From assembly GCF_000785535.1 (NCBI RefSeq), contig NZ_CP007595.1:1-64000 (forward strand): DNA of 64,000 nucleotides. The letters run 5' to 3'. Under the pieces are notes generated by a model. The model saw only the letters and a list, made by a program, of their open reading frames with translations. It ran no database searches and was not told the DNA's origin. The position numbers were made by a program, and so were the translations under genes. This document shows, piece by piece, positions 39,095 to 47,330 of this stretch. Numbering within the stretch: position 1 is the first letter of the stretch; every line of letters starts with the position of its first letter. This stretch comes from Arthrobacter sp. PAMC 25486. Its GTDB lineage: Bacteria > Actinomycetota > Actinomycetes > Actinomycetales > Micrococcaceae.

Positions 39095-40425
39095 ATACGT
39101 CACCACATCAAAAACCCGTGTCTGCATCAAAATGGCGGGCCTTGGCGCCGCTCCATCATCGTGACTACCGCCTGCTACTGGGAGCGGTGGGATTGTCACT
39201 TTTCGGAACCGGCATGTGGACCATTGTCATGGTTTTCCAGGTACTCTCGATCGATAATTCGCCCACGGCACTATCAATGGTCGCGGCCTGCCTCAGCGGT
39301 GGCCTCTTCGCGTTCGCCCTGGTCGGAGGTGTCACCGCCGACCGCTTCTCGAAACGGACCATCATCATCACGGTCCAGGCAACGAACTTGGCTGCCGTGG
39401 CAATGGTGACCCTCTTGGCGTTCAGTGGCGGTATCCAGCTTTGGCACATGGCCCTTGCCTCAGCAATGCTCGGGGCTGGGAGCGCGTTCTTCTACCCGGC
39501 GTACAGTGCCTTCCTGCCCATCATTTTGCCCACAGAAGAACTCTTGGCGGCCAACGGTTTGGAAGGCGCGCTAAGACCAACCATGCAGCAAGGAATCGGG
39601 CCGGCAAGCGGAGGAATGATCGTGGGAGCGTTCCTTCCGATGCACGGCGCGCTGATCGTCGCCGCGGTCTATGCGATAGCACTGAGCCTGGTGGTCTTCA
39701 TACGTCCAGACCCGAGAAGGCCCAAAGAAATAGATCGAGCCGCAGCGCCACAAAGTATCTTTGCCGATCTGCGTGAAGGCATTTCCTTTACAGCGAAAAC
39801 GAGATGGCTGCTCTGGACACTCATCTTTGCGTGCCTCATGACGTTGATCATCATGGGTCCGATAGAAGTGCTCATTCCTTTCATTGCACGAGACAACTTC
39901 GGCAATGGCGAGCAGGTTTTTGGGTTTGTCCTCACTGCGTTCGGGATGGGAGGGGCGGTTGGATCGCTGGTTGTTTCTTCCCTGCGAATGCCGCGCCGCT
40001 ACCTGAGTGTCATGGTGCTGGGCTGGGGTGCCGGGACCATCCCACTAGCATTCCTGGGTATCACTACATCGTTCTGGGTGATGGCGGCTGCCCTGTTCAT
40101 TGTCGGATTCAGCTCAGGGGCAGGAATGGTCATCTGGGGCACGCTTCTGCAACAGCGGGTTCCGGTAAACATGATTGGCCGCGTCGCAAGCCTGGACTTT
40201 TTCATCTCGATCGCGCTGATGCCACTTTCGATTGCCCTGGTCGGTCCCATCGCAATGGTGGTACCTGCAGCCGTCATCTTCGCCGTAGCAGGGACAACAC
40301 CGGTATTGATCGCGGTACTCGCCGTACTCGCCGGGACAATGCGACGAGACGAGATGAAGCATCCCCTCGATGCCACCACTGAGAACCAAGACCCCATCGA
40401 GTCGATAAGTCAGGAATACAAATAG
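39091..40425 (+). CDS. MFS drug-efflux-type transporter
   Basis: A 444-residue membrane protein with ~12 hydrophobic segments, of the DHA3/MefA-TetV type. Segments GGVTADRFSKRTIII (the loop 2-3 motif) and GALIVAAVYAIAL are typical. It exports hydrophobic drugs in exchange for protons. The ATG overlaps the ABC-F stop (ATGA), so both are made together. This MFS plus ABC-F pair parallels mef/msr macrolide-resistance operons in Gram-positives, though the order is reversed. The acidic tail (PIESISQEYK) is not part of the fold. Confidence 0.9.
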   Translation: MNTSPHQKPVSASKWRALAPLHHRDYRLLLGAVGLSLFGTGMWTIVMVFQVLSIDNSPTALSMVAACLSGGLFAFALVGGVTADRFSKRTIIITVQATNLAAVAMVTLLAFSGGIQLWHMALASAMLGAGSAFFYPAYSAFLPIILPTEELLAANGLEGALRPTMQQGIGPASGGMIVGAFLPMHGALIVAAVYAIALSLVVFIRPDPRRPKEIDRAAAPQSIFADLREGISFTAKTRWLLWTLIFACLMTLIIMGPIEVLIPFIARDNFGNGEQVFGFVLTAFGMGGAVGSLVVSSLRMPRRYLSVMVLGWGAGTIPLAFLGITTSFWVMAAALFIVGFSSGAGMVIWGTLLQQRVPVNMIGRVASLDFFISIALMPLSIALVGPIAMVVPAAVIFAVAGTTPVLIAVLAVLAGTMRRDEMKHPLDATTENQDPIESISQEYK

Positions 40426-40451
40426 CCCCTCACAGGCGTAAGTCTGGAACA

Positions 40452-40492
40452 CGTGGGCGTGGGAGTCCACTAAGGATGCTCCCACGCCCACG
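40452..40492. terminator. Terminator hairpin after the ABC-F/MFS operon
   Basis: CGTGGGCGTGGGAG (40452-40465) is exactly inverted at 40479-40492 with a 13-base loop. It lies 26 bp after the MFS stop. It is palindromic and may serve the convergent HAD gene as well. No U-run follows. Confidence 0.85.
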
Positions 40493-40634
40493 ACGGGCAG
40501 GCAGGAGGCATTCCCGCCGCTGCGCTCCCGATGCCACGAGTGCAGAACTCACGATCACACTGCCACGAATGGTACGTTCCGAATCGCGGTGAACCGCTCA
40601 AAGACAAGTTCGCCAAAAAACTGTCCCAGTAGAC

Positions 40635-40670
40635 GTTCGCTATAGGACTCCAGTTCGCTATAGGACTCCA
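40635..40670. repeat. 18-bp tandem duplication at the HAD 3' end
   Basis: GTTCGCTATAGGACTCCA occurs twice in tandem (40635-40652, 40653-40670). The stop codon of the HAD gene (40658-40660) lies in the second copy, so the duplication may have been created inside the 3' end of the gene. Confidence 0.85.
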
Positions 40671-41245
40671 GTACAGATCAACGCCTCACGAAGCCGTTGA
40701 ACGCCTTTGAAATGATGCGTGACAAAGCCAAGGTCAATGGCGCCGCTAAGTTTGGATGAGGAATCATCAGTGAAGAAGATCTCTGGCCCATCGATCCCTA
40801 AGGCGTCAATAACATGCTGGAATATGCGCTGATCTGGTTTGATGTGGCCGATGGTTGCCGAATTGAAGACATGGTCGACGTGTTGCCGGACACCCTGGGC
40901 TTCAACTTCGTCGGAGATTGTGTCTGTGCCGTTCGTCAATATTGCCACGGTAGTTCCACGACTCCGTAGTGCATCGGCTAGTTCTAAAATGGCAGGATCA
41001 GGCCGAGGAGTCAGTTTGCCCCATTCTTCCGCTGCGGCGTAGGCAGCCAGTGCCCGACCGATTTCGCGCACCCATTCAGCTCGTGAGATGCGGCCCGTTG
41101 TAACTTCAGTGAGAAGGGGCTGAGCGAATGCTGTGGCGTCGAGGCTACCAATATCGAGACCATGACGACGCTCAATTTCGGCCGCGTGGTCCGGAAGGAA
41201 GTGGCGAATGACTCCATCAAGGTCGAAAACTACGGCACGGATCAT
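40658..41245 (-). CDS. HAD-superfamily hydrolase
   Basis: A 195-residue phosphatase-like protein. Motif I is VVFDLDGVI, motif II is ILTNGTD, and the C-terminal part has KPDQRIFQHV and FFTDDSSSKLSGA. In motif I the second Asp is present, and motif IV carries D-D. The ATG at 41245 (MIRAVVFDLDG) is the likely start; 10 more residues are possible. Its substrate is unknown. The C-terminus is in an 18-bp duplication. Confidence 0.85.
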   Translation of the reverse strand: MIRAVVFDLDGVIRHFLPDHAAEIERRHGLDIGSLDATAFAQPLLTEVTTGRISRAEWVREIGRALAAYAAAEEWGKLTPRPDPAILELADALRSRGTTVAILTNGTDTISDEVEAQGVRQHVDHVFNSATIGHIKPDQRIFQHVIDALGIDGPEIFFTDDSSSKLSGAIDLGFVTHHFKGVQRLREALICTGVL

Positions 41246-41381
41246 GCTGACATCTTGCCAAGCATCCAGCATCAATCAAAACTGGTGATCCCTGTCCCGT
41301 GGACCGTTGGCGCTACGGGCTGACCCCACTCTGTGTCCACCATTTGCACGCAATGGAAGCAACCGTCGGTAGTTTCCTGAA

Positions 41382-41666
41382 CTAGACCGCGCTGGTGTAG
41401 ATCAGCGCTGGCGCAGCCGTCTCCAGAGTTTCGAGCTTGTGCATGGCTTCAATGAAGTGATCTGTTCGTGTGTGCGCGTCCAGATGCTCTTGCGAGAGCC
41501 ATCGTTCCGCAAGCATGAATTCACAAGGATCATCGCGAAGCTGAAGGAGCTCGTAGCTTACGCATCCGGGCTCTTTAAGTGTTGCGGCAGCCAGCTCTCG
41601 ATAGGCGCTGAGAGCCTCTTCGAGATTCCCCGGCGCGACCGAAGATCCCACCAAAACGCTGATCAT
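41382..41666 (-). CDS. Antibiotic biosynthesis monooxygenase (ABM) domain protein
   Basis: A 94-residue single-domain ABM protein of dimeric alpha/beta-barrel fold. LAAATLKEPGCVSYELLQ, FMLAERWLSQEHLDAHTRTDHF are characteristic, with His pair HLDAHTRTDHF. Members act as quinone or heme-type monooxygenases; some are stress proteins. The ATG at 41666 has AGGAG 4 bases before it; a longer frame to 41945 lacks homology. It is divergent from the APH-like gene. Confidence 0.85.
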   Translation of the reverse strand: MISVLVGSSVAPGNLEEALSAYRELAAATLKEPGCVSYELLQLRDDPCEFMLAERWLSQEHLDAHTRTDHFIEAMHKLETLETAAPALIYTSAV

Positions 41667-41755
41667 TCTTCTCCTAGGTTCAAAGACGGTTGGATGATTC
41701 TCCGCTGGTACATTCAGCTTCTGATCGAGGCTACCAAGAATGAAGTTGCCTCGAT

Positions 41756-41779
41756 TGCACGCACGCGTGCACGCACGCG
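41756..41779. repeat. 12-bp tandem repeat between ABM and APH-like genes
   Basis: TGCACGCACGCG occurs twice in tandem. It sits in the 256-bp divergent region and could affect spacing of promoters there. Confidence 0.75.
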
Positions 41780-41922
41780 GTGCTCCTGCCAAATAGGTTG
41801 GCCCCGCCAAGCAAATGCTGTGCCGGCCAAGGTTCCGCTTCCGGGGCGGTAGTAGGCGCCACACCTGAGAACAATGGCCAACGGTGGAACGTGCTGCGGG
41901 GCCCTGTTTATAGAATCGGACA

Positions 41923-42858
41923 ATGGCGATAAGAGCAATATCCATTCAAGTTGAGGCGTGGTGTGTTCGCGTGTTCGGCCATGGTGCCCTCACGTCGTTG
42001 CGTGCAGAAGCTGGCGGTCAAATGTCTCATCAGTTCCAATACGACTCCGACGAGCACTGCATTGTTGCCGTCAAAGTCCGGCCTGATTCCGCCGAAAAAA
42101 TCAATCGATGCCTTCAACTTCAGCGCGTTGCAGCGGATGCTGAATTCCCCTGTGCCCGGCCGCTGACCAGGGCTGACCTACTCGAACCGGGTTTGGTTGT
42201 CAGTGCTGAGACGTGGCTTCCCGGCGGTGAAATGTACCCCGGTGGAGACCTTTGCTTTGCCGACCGGTCCGCCAAACTCTTGGCGGACCTGATGGAGATT
42301 CTTCAAACACAGTCTCCAACCGGGCTTGGCACACCACCTCCGTGGATGCATTGGAATCCCCCAACGGGCGGCTTATGGCCAACAAATCCTGTGGTTGACG
42401 CCATGGACCAAGACCTCGTACCAGGGCACGTTCACGCTATTGCCCGCGCCGTTTCGGAACGGCTGGCACAAGGCGTTTTGCCCCTGGTTGTTGGGCACGG
42501 TGACTGGGAGAGCCAAAATCTTCGCTGGCAGGGGGACCGCCCCTGGGCGGTCCACGACTGGGACAGCCTCGTTGCCCTCCCGGAAGCAGCCATCGTCGGC
42601 GCAGCATCAGGCGCCTTTGCCAGCACCGCCGTCCCAACGCTGGCAACCATCGAAAGCTCGGAAAAATTCATCGACACCTACCAGCAATCACGGGGTAGAT
42701 CGTTTACCGAGGAAGAGCGAGAGGTTGCCTGGGCCGCAAGCCTGTGGCCTGCGCTGCATAACGCCCGCGGCGAAAGTCTCTTCCAGTCCCCGCCGGTCGC
42801 ACTGGACGCGCTCACCTGGCAGGCACCAGAACGACTACAAAGAGCCGGCGTCCCGTAG
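41923..42858 (+). CDS. Aminoglycoside-phosphotransferase-like kinase (APH family)
   Basis: A 311-residue kinase-like protein. The catalytic loop is HGDWESQNL with His192, Asp194 and Asn199, and the metal-binding DWD is at 212-214. The N-lobe is degenerate but has a VAVKV strand (residues 47-51) that may hold the ATP lysine. APH-family proteins phosphorylate aminoglycosides, macrolides, homoserine or other hydroxyl groups. Whether this one confers resistance cannot be read from sequence. The ATG at 41923 lacks a clear ribosome site. Confidence 0.8.
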   Translation: MAIRAISIQVEAWCVRVFGHGALTSLRAEAGGQMSHQFQYDSDEHCIVAVKVRPDSAEKINRCLQLQRVAADAEFPCARPLTRADLLEPGLVVSAETWLPGGEMYPGGDLCFADRSAKLLADLMEILQTQSPTGLGTPPPWMHWNPPTGGLWPTNPVVDAMDQDLVPGHVHAIARAVSERLAQGVLPLVVGHGDWESQNLRWQGDRPWAVHDWDSLVALPEAAIVGAASGAFASTAVPTLATIESSEKFIDTYQQSRGRSFTEEEREVAWAASLWPALHNARGESLFQSPPVALDALTWQAPERLQRAGVP

Positions 42859-42898
42859 AGCATCCCAGTTACGGGCGGTTCGGTGTCAGAATGAAGCC

Positions 42899-43135
42899 AT
42901 GAACATTCAGGACTGGTGGCCACTACTTGACTCTTCAACCCAGCAATGGTTGATCAACAACAATGGTGACATCGTGCCACCAAGCATCTTGGATCAGATC
43001 ATGGCTGTGGCAGGACAACCCACGGCAGACGCTTCTTGGGTTGGCGACGACGGGCGCGAAGGACTTACCCTCTCGGATGAGGCAACCGACTGGATAGAGC
43101 AAACAGCGAACGGTGAGGATGCTGAGAGCGAGTAG
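42899..43135 (+). CDS. Small conserved hypothetical protein
   Basis: A 78-residue acidic protein starting MNIQDWWPLLDSSTQQWLI and ending in EDAESE. It has Trp-rich helices and LSDEATDWIE. Small proteins of this kind are, as far as I recall, widespread in actinobacteria, with no known role. It lies 40 bp after the APH-like gene and may share its transcript. AUG at 42899 follows GAATGAAGCC. Confidence 0.6.
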   Translation: MNIQDWWPLLDSSTQQWLINNNGDIVPPSILDQIMAVAGQPTADASWVGDDGREGLTLSDEATDWIEQTANGEDAESE

Positions 43136-43464
43136 CCAATCCGCTTCGGAATCAACAATTCCTGACTACAAACGGGCATATGGTCCCGTTTCAGGTTCCC
43201 ATGCGGACAGTGCCATTGATGTTGACACCGCTGTAACTTCGGGCTGCAACCTGACCGGTCCCGGGCCGGCTTACGGCACGCCGCACCCGCGTCACAATGG
43301 GACGCCCCTTTCGGCAACGTGACGGCATCTATCCGCTATGAAGTCGACCCCAGATATGACGATGGGTAGTCATAGTTTGGGTGTTGCTGATGCCGGGTGG
43401 CTCTAGCACCACGACGCTCGCGAAGACTTTTCCGCTAGTCACTTTTGCATGCAAGTATGAGTTC
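43136..43464. other. Gap upstream of the S66 peptidase, no gene recognised
   Basis: A 329-bp gap with no supported gene. It holds the likely promoter for the peptidase gene, but no convincing -35/-10 pair is visible. The word ACCGGTCCCGGGCCGGCTTACGG at ~43256-43276 is similar in feel to ACCGGCCTACGGG in the 34.7-35.3 kb gap and could be a degraded repeat. Confidence 0.4.
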
Positions 43465-44493
43465 ATGGAGATTCGATACCCTCAGCCGCTAGCATCAGGC
43501 GACCTCATTGGCGTTACATCCCCGTCGAGCGGAGTACCCGAATCGCTTGTGGGACGTATGGACTTTGCCGTACAGCAATTGCGAGACCGAGGTTTCGCGG
43601 TGGATATGGGCGACTGCATGGACGGTTCCACGCACGTCAGCGCATCTGTTGAACAGCGCGCCCGGGAACTAATGAGGATGCTCTTGGATCCCACGATCAA
43701 GGCCATTGTTCCTCCGTGGGGAGGAGCAACCGCCATTGACCTTATTCCTTATCTTGATTTTGATGCACTCGCTTCCGCGGAACCGACTTGGTTCGTGGGA
43801 TATTCCGATATTTCAACGTTGCTCACCCCGATCACGCTTCGGACGGGAATGGCAACGCTCCACGGGAGCAACCTCATGGACACTCCATATCGTGTCCCGG
43901 AATTGTTGATGTCCTGGATCGATATCGCTTCACTCCCCGCAGGAGCAAGTTTCAAACAAGCATCGCCGGGCATTTATCGTGTCAACGACTGGGACGATTG
44001 GGAAAACAAGCCCGAAGTAACTGACCAAGCATGGAACGGCAGCGGGGCCTGGGAAAGACTCGACAAGGGCCAGGGCGAGGTGAGCGTTACAGGCCGTCTG
44101 ATCGGCGGCTGCATTGAGACCATGGTCAACCTTGCCGGTACCCCGTATCTCAGCACCGAGGTGTTGCGGACTGGTCGAAGCGGTTCCTTGATCGTCTATG
44201 TAGAAGCGTCCAGCGTTGATGCCACGACGATTTGCCGACATCTCCACGGCATGCGCTTGGCCGGATTCTTCGACGGCGCCAAAGCCATTCTCGTCGGACG
44301 CACCGGAGCCCCCGACTCTGCGACCCTCTCCCAGGCCGAGGCAGTCCTCGATGCCCTGGGAGTGCTCGGCATACCCATCATCGGCAATGTGGAATGCGGC
44401 CACGTTCCGCCGCAACTCCCAATCGTCAACGGAGCCCAAGGCCACCTGGTGTTTAACGAAAAAGACCAATACCTAGAACAGACACTGGCGTAG
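43465..44493 (+). CDS. S66 family LD-carboxypeptidase / MccF-like protein
   Basis: A 342-residue serine peptidase. The nucleophile is Ser114 in VGYSDIS, with Glu247 (YVEAS) and His313 (CGHVPP) as partners, the S66 Ser-Glu-His triad. The start (QPLASGDLIGVTSPSSG) matches the family. Members either trim peptidoglycan L,D-peptides or, like MccF, inactivate the nucleotide-peptide antibiotic microcin C. Length (~342) matches MccF better than LdcA (~305). The ATG at 43465 is chosen by homology; upstream in-frame codons do not match. Confidence 0.88.
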   Translation: MEIRYPQPLASGDLIGVTSPSSGVPESLVGRMDFAVQQLRDRGFAVDMGDCMDGSTHVSASVEQRARELMRMLLDPTIKAIVPPWGGATAIDLIPYLDFDALASAEPTWFVGYSDISTLLTPITLRTGMATLHGSNLMDTPYRVPELLMSWIDIASLPAGASFKQASPGIYRVNDWDDWENKPEVTDQAWNGSGAWERLDKGQGEVSVTGRLIGGCIETMVNLAGTPYLSTEVLRTGRSGSLIVYVEASSVDATTICRHLHGMRLAGFFDGAKAILVGRTGAPDSATLSQAEAVLDALGVLGIPIIGNVECGHVPPQLPIVNGAQGHLVFNEKDQYLEQTLA

Positions 44494-44674
44494 TCAAAGC
44501 AATCGGCTTCGAGCTCCCACTCGTGGAACCAAAATTAGGCAGCTGGCGCTTGATCTCGTCCCGTGGAGCGTTCCGCCCGCGAACAGATCTAGGCGGTGCA
44601 GATGACTTCTCACATTCAGAGCAGTCGCCTTCGGGCGGTGACAAGCACCATGCGTGATACCGAGGAACATCGAA

Positions 44675-44688
44675 ATACCACGTGGTAT
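44675..44688. promoter_or_regulatory. Operator-like palindrome upstream of the TetR gene
   Basis: ATACCACGTGGTAT is a perfect 14-bp palindrome ending 10 bp before the TetR start. A -10-like TATCCT (44686-44691) overlaps its right end. This is what an autoregulated TetR promoter would look like. Confidence 0.65.
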
Positions 44689-44698
44689 CCTTGTGGTC

Positions 44699-45328
44699 AT
44701 GATGATTCAAATCCCGGACGGTCGAGCCCGATTATCGCGCGATGAGAGTCGCGAGCAGACTCGACGCAGGCTAGTTGATGCCGCAACAGAGCTCTTCACC
44801 CAGTTCGGCGTCTCCGATACCTCACTTAACACGGTGGCCGAGCATGCCGGGTATAGCAGGGGCGCATTCCACAGCAACTTCGGCGACAAAGCGGAACTGG
44901 CAGAAGCCGTGGCGCTCAGCGCGACCTCAATGATCGGTCCGACGATCGACGCACTACTGGTCAGCCCAATTGCAAGTGGCGCGCGACTCGAGGATTACAT
45001 TCGCAGCTACCTGCGCTTCTGCGCGGACGAGCCACTCAAGACGAGCGCGTTGATCGCCGTGGTCGGCTTCCAGAGTCGCTTCGATACGGTGCGGTTCGAA
45101 TCCCGGATGAAAGAGTCGCTCCGCGGCATCATCGGGCTCTTCAAAGACGGCCAACAGCGCGACGAAATGCGGCCCTTCGACCCTTGGCTCATGGCGTACA
45201 TGCTCCGCACAACGCTGGATGCTGCTGCGGCCCGTCTCGCGGCGAGGGCGCTGCCGACTTCGGTGGACGAGACGATCGGTGAGATCGTCACCATATTTGA
45301 ACTGGCAACACGGAAAGAGACTCGCTAA
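44699..45328 (+). CDS. TetR-family transcriptional regulator
   Basis: A ~209-residue repressor. The HTH in the N-terminal region includes LNTVAEHAGYSRGAFHSNF, followed by an all-helical ligand domain. Two adjacent ATGs (44699, 44702) are possible starts. The message could be leaderless or have a very short leader, with TATCCT as the -10 under the palindrome at 44675. It is coupled to the next gene (TAATG overlap) and likely controls this three-gene operon. Confidence 0.9.
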   Translation: MMIQIPDGRARLSRDESREQTRRRLVDAATELFTQFGVSDTSLNTVAEHAGYSRGAFHSNFGDKAELAEAVALSATSMIGPTIDALLVSPIASGARLEDYIRSYLRFCADEPLKTSALIAVVGFQSRFDTVRFESRMKESLRGIIGLFKDGQQRDEMRPFDPWLMAYMLRTTLDAAAARLAARALPTSVDETIGEIVTIFELATRKETR

Positions 45329-45669
45329 TGGAGCACACCTATCGGATGACCGTTCGGGGCCGATTCACCAACCTGAGATCGGATCAGCGTGCTCAGTTGC
45401 TGGCTGAGCAGAATGACCACGGAATGTTCAGTGCCCGCTTCAGCCCCGAGGGAACGTTCCTGTACGGCCCGGAACTTGTCGGCTATCAGTTCCGATACGA
45501 AGTCCTGGTCGAGGAGCCGAGCCCCGATGGCGCAGAGCTGCTCGCCCGGATGCAGGCGCAGGAAAGCGCGACCACCGACTTGGAGAACCTTGGTTACCAA
45601 GGACGGATCGTCGAGATATCGGCCGAATGCGTCAATGACATGCGTTTCAGAAAAGGAGCATCGCAGTGA
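45328..45669 (+). CDS. DUF6204-type hypothetical protein
   Basis: A 113-residue protein. The opening MTVRGRFTNL, the middle AEQNDHGMFSARFSPEGTF and QFRYEVLVE match what I remember of the DUF6204 family, which has no assigned function. The start overlaps the TetR stop by 1 bp and the end overlaps the next gene by 4 bp. The tight packing implies joint expression. Confidence 0.75.
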   Translation: MEHTYRMTVRGRFTNLRSDQRAQLLAEQNDHGMFSARFSPEGTFLYGPELVGYQFRYEVLVEEPSPDGAELLARMQAQESATTDLENLGYQGRIVEISAECVNDMRFRKGASQ

Positions 45670-46115
45670 CGATGACACCACCAGAGTCCTACGGCAAGAG
45701 CTACTCGGGTACAAGCGCCACGGTTGGCCTCGAGTTAGTGATGCTGCTCACCGCGGCACAGTCAGCGGCTGCCGCGGCAGCTAATAATAGACTCGCCCAG
45801 ATCGGAATCAGCGTTGACGATCTCCAACTTCTTACAGCCGCCGGCATCACCGGCGTTGATCGTGTCACACTAGCGAAACGAATGCACGCAACCCAATCGC
45901 AGACCATTCGTTTGGTGCGCCCGCTGGAGAAGCTCGGTTGGCTTCAACGTACGGATGACGGTCTATTCCAGCTGACCTCCAGCGGCACATTACTCGTGGA
46001 TGAAGCAGCCCGCCTCGCTGACGACTCCGTTGAGAACTGGCTACTCGATCGCCTTCCGCGTGAGCAGGTCGAACAGCTGCGTACTCTCCTCAGCCCTGTA
46101 GCCGAGCTCTCGTAG
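45666..46115 (+). CDS. Winged-helix (MarR-like) DNA-binding protein
   Basis: A 149-residue protein. LAKRMHATQSQTIRLVRPLEKLGWLQRT is a winged helix with a recognition helix; the sequence after it (DGLFQLTSSGTLLV) is the wing. Alanine-rich region precedes it. The GTG at 45666 has AAGGAG 8 bases upstream and overlaps the previous stop. A MarR-type regulator right after TetR and DUF6204 is an unusual arrangement. Ligand and targets unknown. Confidence 0.75.
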   Translation: MTMTPPESYGKSYSGTSATVGLELVMLLTAAQSAAAAAANNRLAQIGISVDDLQLLTAAGITGVDRVTLAKRMHATQSQTIRLVRPLEKLGWLQRTDDGLFQLTSSGTLLVDEAARLADDSVENWLLDRLPREQVEQLRTLLSPVAELS

Positions 46116-46374
46116 CCAGCGGTGGCCTCAGTGTCCTACAAGGTCCCGTATCACGGCGTTTCTCCATAAGCTCCCGGTGGCTGTCTCGAACATCGAGAGA
46201 GTCGAGGGTAATTGAGGGCTCAAAGGTCGGCACGCACTGACCTCGCCGGAGCAGCAGTACCGCCATGCCTGGTAGCCGCTCGGCTTGTGGGCATCCCAGG
46301 TCAGGCTGTGACGCGGTTGATTTCACGCCGCTCCCGTGCCTATTGACCGTCCAGGTTACGGCTATTTATGGTGA

Positions 46375-46560
46375 GTGGGAGAGGTGGTACTTAGGGTCGT
46401 TGAAGATGTTGAACTCGATCAAATTGTCGGTTGGGAAGAGGACCGTGCCGCAGTTGAGATGGCGGCGTTCACCCGTGCAGATCCCTCGGACCGGAACGCA
46501 GTCACGAACGCGTTCGGCTTTGGCGGGCAAAACTGCGTGGTGGCTTTCTCCGCCGTCTGA
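46375..46560 (+). pseudogene. Beta-ketoacyl synthase C-terminal remnant
   Basis: A 61-codon frame ends in AVTNAFGFGGQNCVVAFSAV, the C-terminal signature of FabF-type ketosynthases (normally ...NSFGFGGHN...). The rest of the ~400-residue enzyme is missing. The upstream part of the frame (VVEDVELDQIVGWEEDRAA) only weakly fits. It is evidence of a deletion or recombination scar between the TetR operon and the two-component genes. The surrounding 46116-46622 gap has no other gene. Confidence 0.6.
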
Positions 46561-46622
46561 CCCTGGCGTGTGCCGCGCAGTTGGTACCGGGGCCTCGGTG
46601 CGGCGCCGTTACTGCCGGGCCC

Positions 46623-47330
46623 TCACGCTTGCCGGGGACCGGACCAGCTGTACTCCAGTTCGGGGCGTCCGGGCGAGCCGTGGCGCGGCGCCTTCACAGC
46701 CGAGTTGGTTTCGACCAGATGCTCCAGGTGGCGCCGTGCGGTGACCCGGGACATGGGCAGACCCGCAGCAGTCTCCGTGGCAGATGCTGCACCGGACTGC
46801 GCCCGCAGCCAATCGGACACGCCACGCAGTGTTTCTTGCAGCATGCCCTTCGGCAAGGTCACTTTCCCCGAGGGTCGCAGTGCTGACAACGCCCGGTCAA
46901 TCGCATCCTGCGAGGTGTGGGCCGTGTCCGCCAGCGCCGTATGGTAATTTTGGTAGCTTTCCAGCTTTTCCCGGAACGCGGCGAATGTGAAGGGTTTGAT
47001 CAGGTAAGCCGTGAGGCCCAACGCAATGGCCGAGCGCACCACATGGATGTCGCGCACGGCCGTGATCGCCACGACGTCTGGCATCAGGCCGAGTCCGTGG
47101 ATGCGCCGCAGCAGGTCCAAGCCGTGACCGTCGGTCAGGTTCATGTCCAGCAGGATCAGCGGCACCGGCGGCACGGCGGGATCGTTCAGGGCCGCCAGCG
47201 CCGCACCCGTGCCGTGGGCCTGCGCCGCCACCTCAAAACCGCCCAGCCGGCGCACATAGTCGACATGCGCCGCAAGTGCGATGGGTTCGTCGTCCACCAC
47301 CAGCACCCGGATGGGTTCCGTTGCGTTCAT
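46623..47330 (-). CDS. CitB/DcuR-type response regulator
   Basis: A 235-residue response regulator. The receiver domain has Asp13-Asp14, phospho-acceptor Asp62 in LLDMNLTDGHG, Thr90 and Lys112. The output region (~150-235) is a winged-helix-like domain of the CitB class, with LPMSRVTARRHLEHLV. It overlaps the kinase gene by 4 bp. In the family it activates genes for citrate or C4-dicarboxylate uptake; the symporter just upstream fits. DNA target is unknown. Confidence 0.9.
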   Translation of the reverse strand: MNATEPIRVLVVDDEPIALAAHVDYVRRLGGFEVAAQAHGTGAALAALNDPAVPPVPLILLDMNLTDGHGLDLLRRIHGLGLMPDVVAITAVRDIHVVRSAIALGLTAYLIKPFTFAAFREKLESYQNYHTALADTAHTSQDAIDRALSALRPSGKVTLPKGMLQETLRGVSDWLRAQSGAASATETAAGLPMSRVTARRHLEHLVETNSAVKAPRHGSPGRPELEYSWSGPRQA

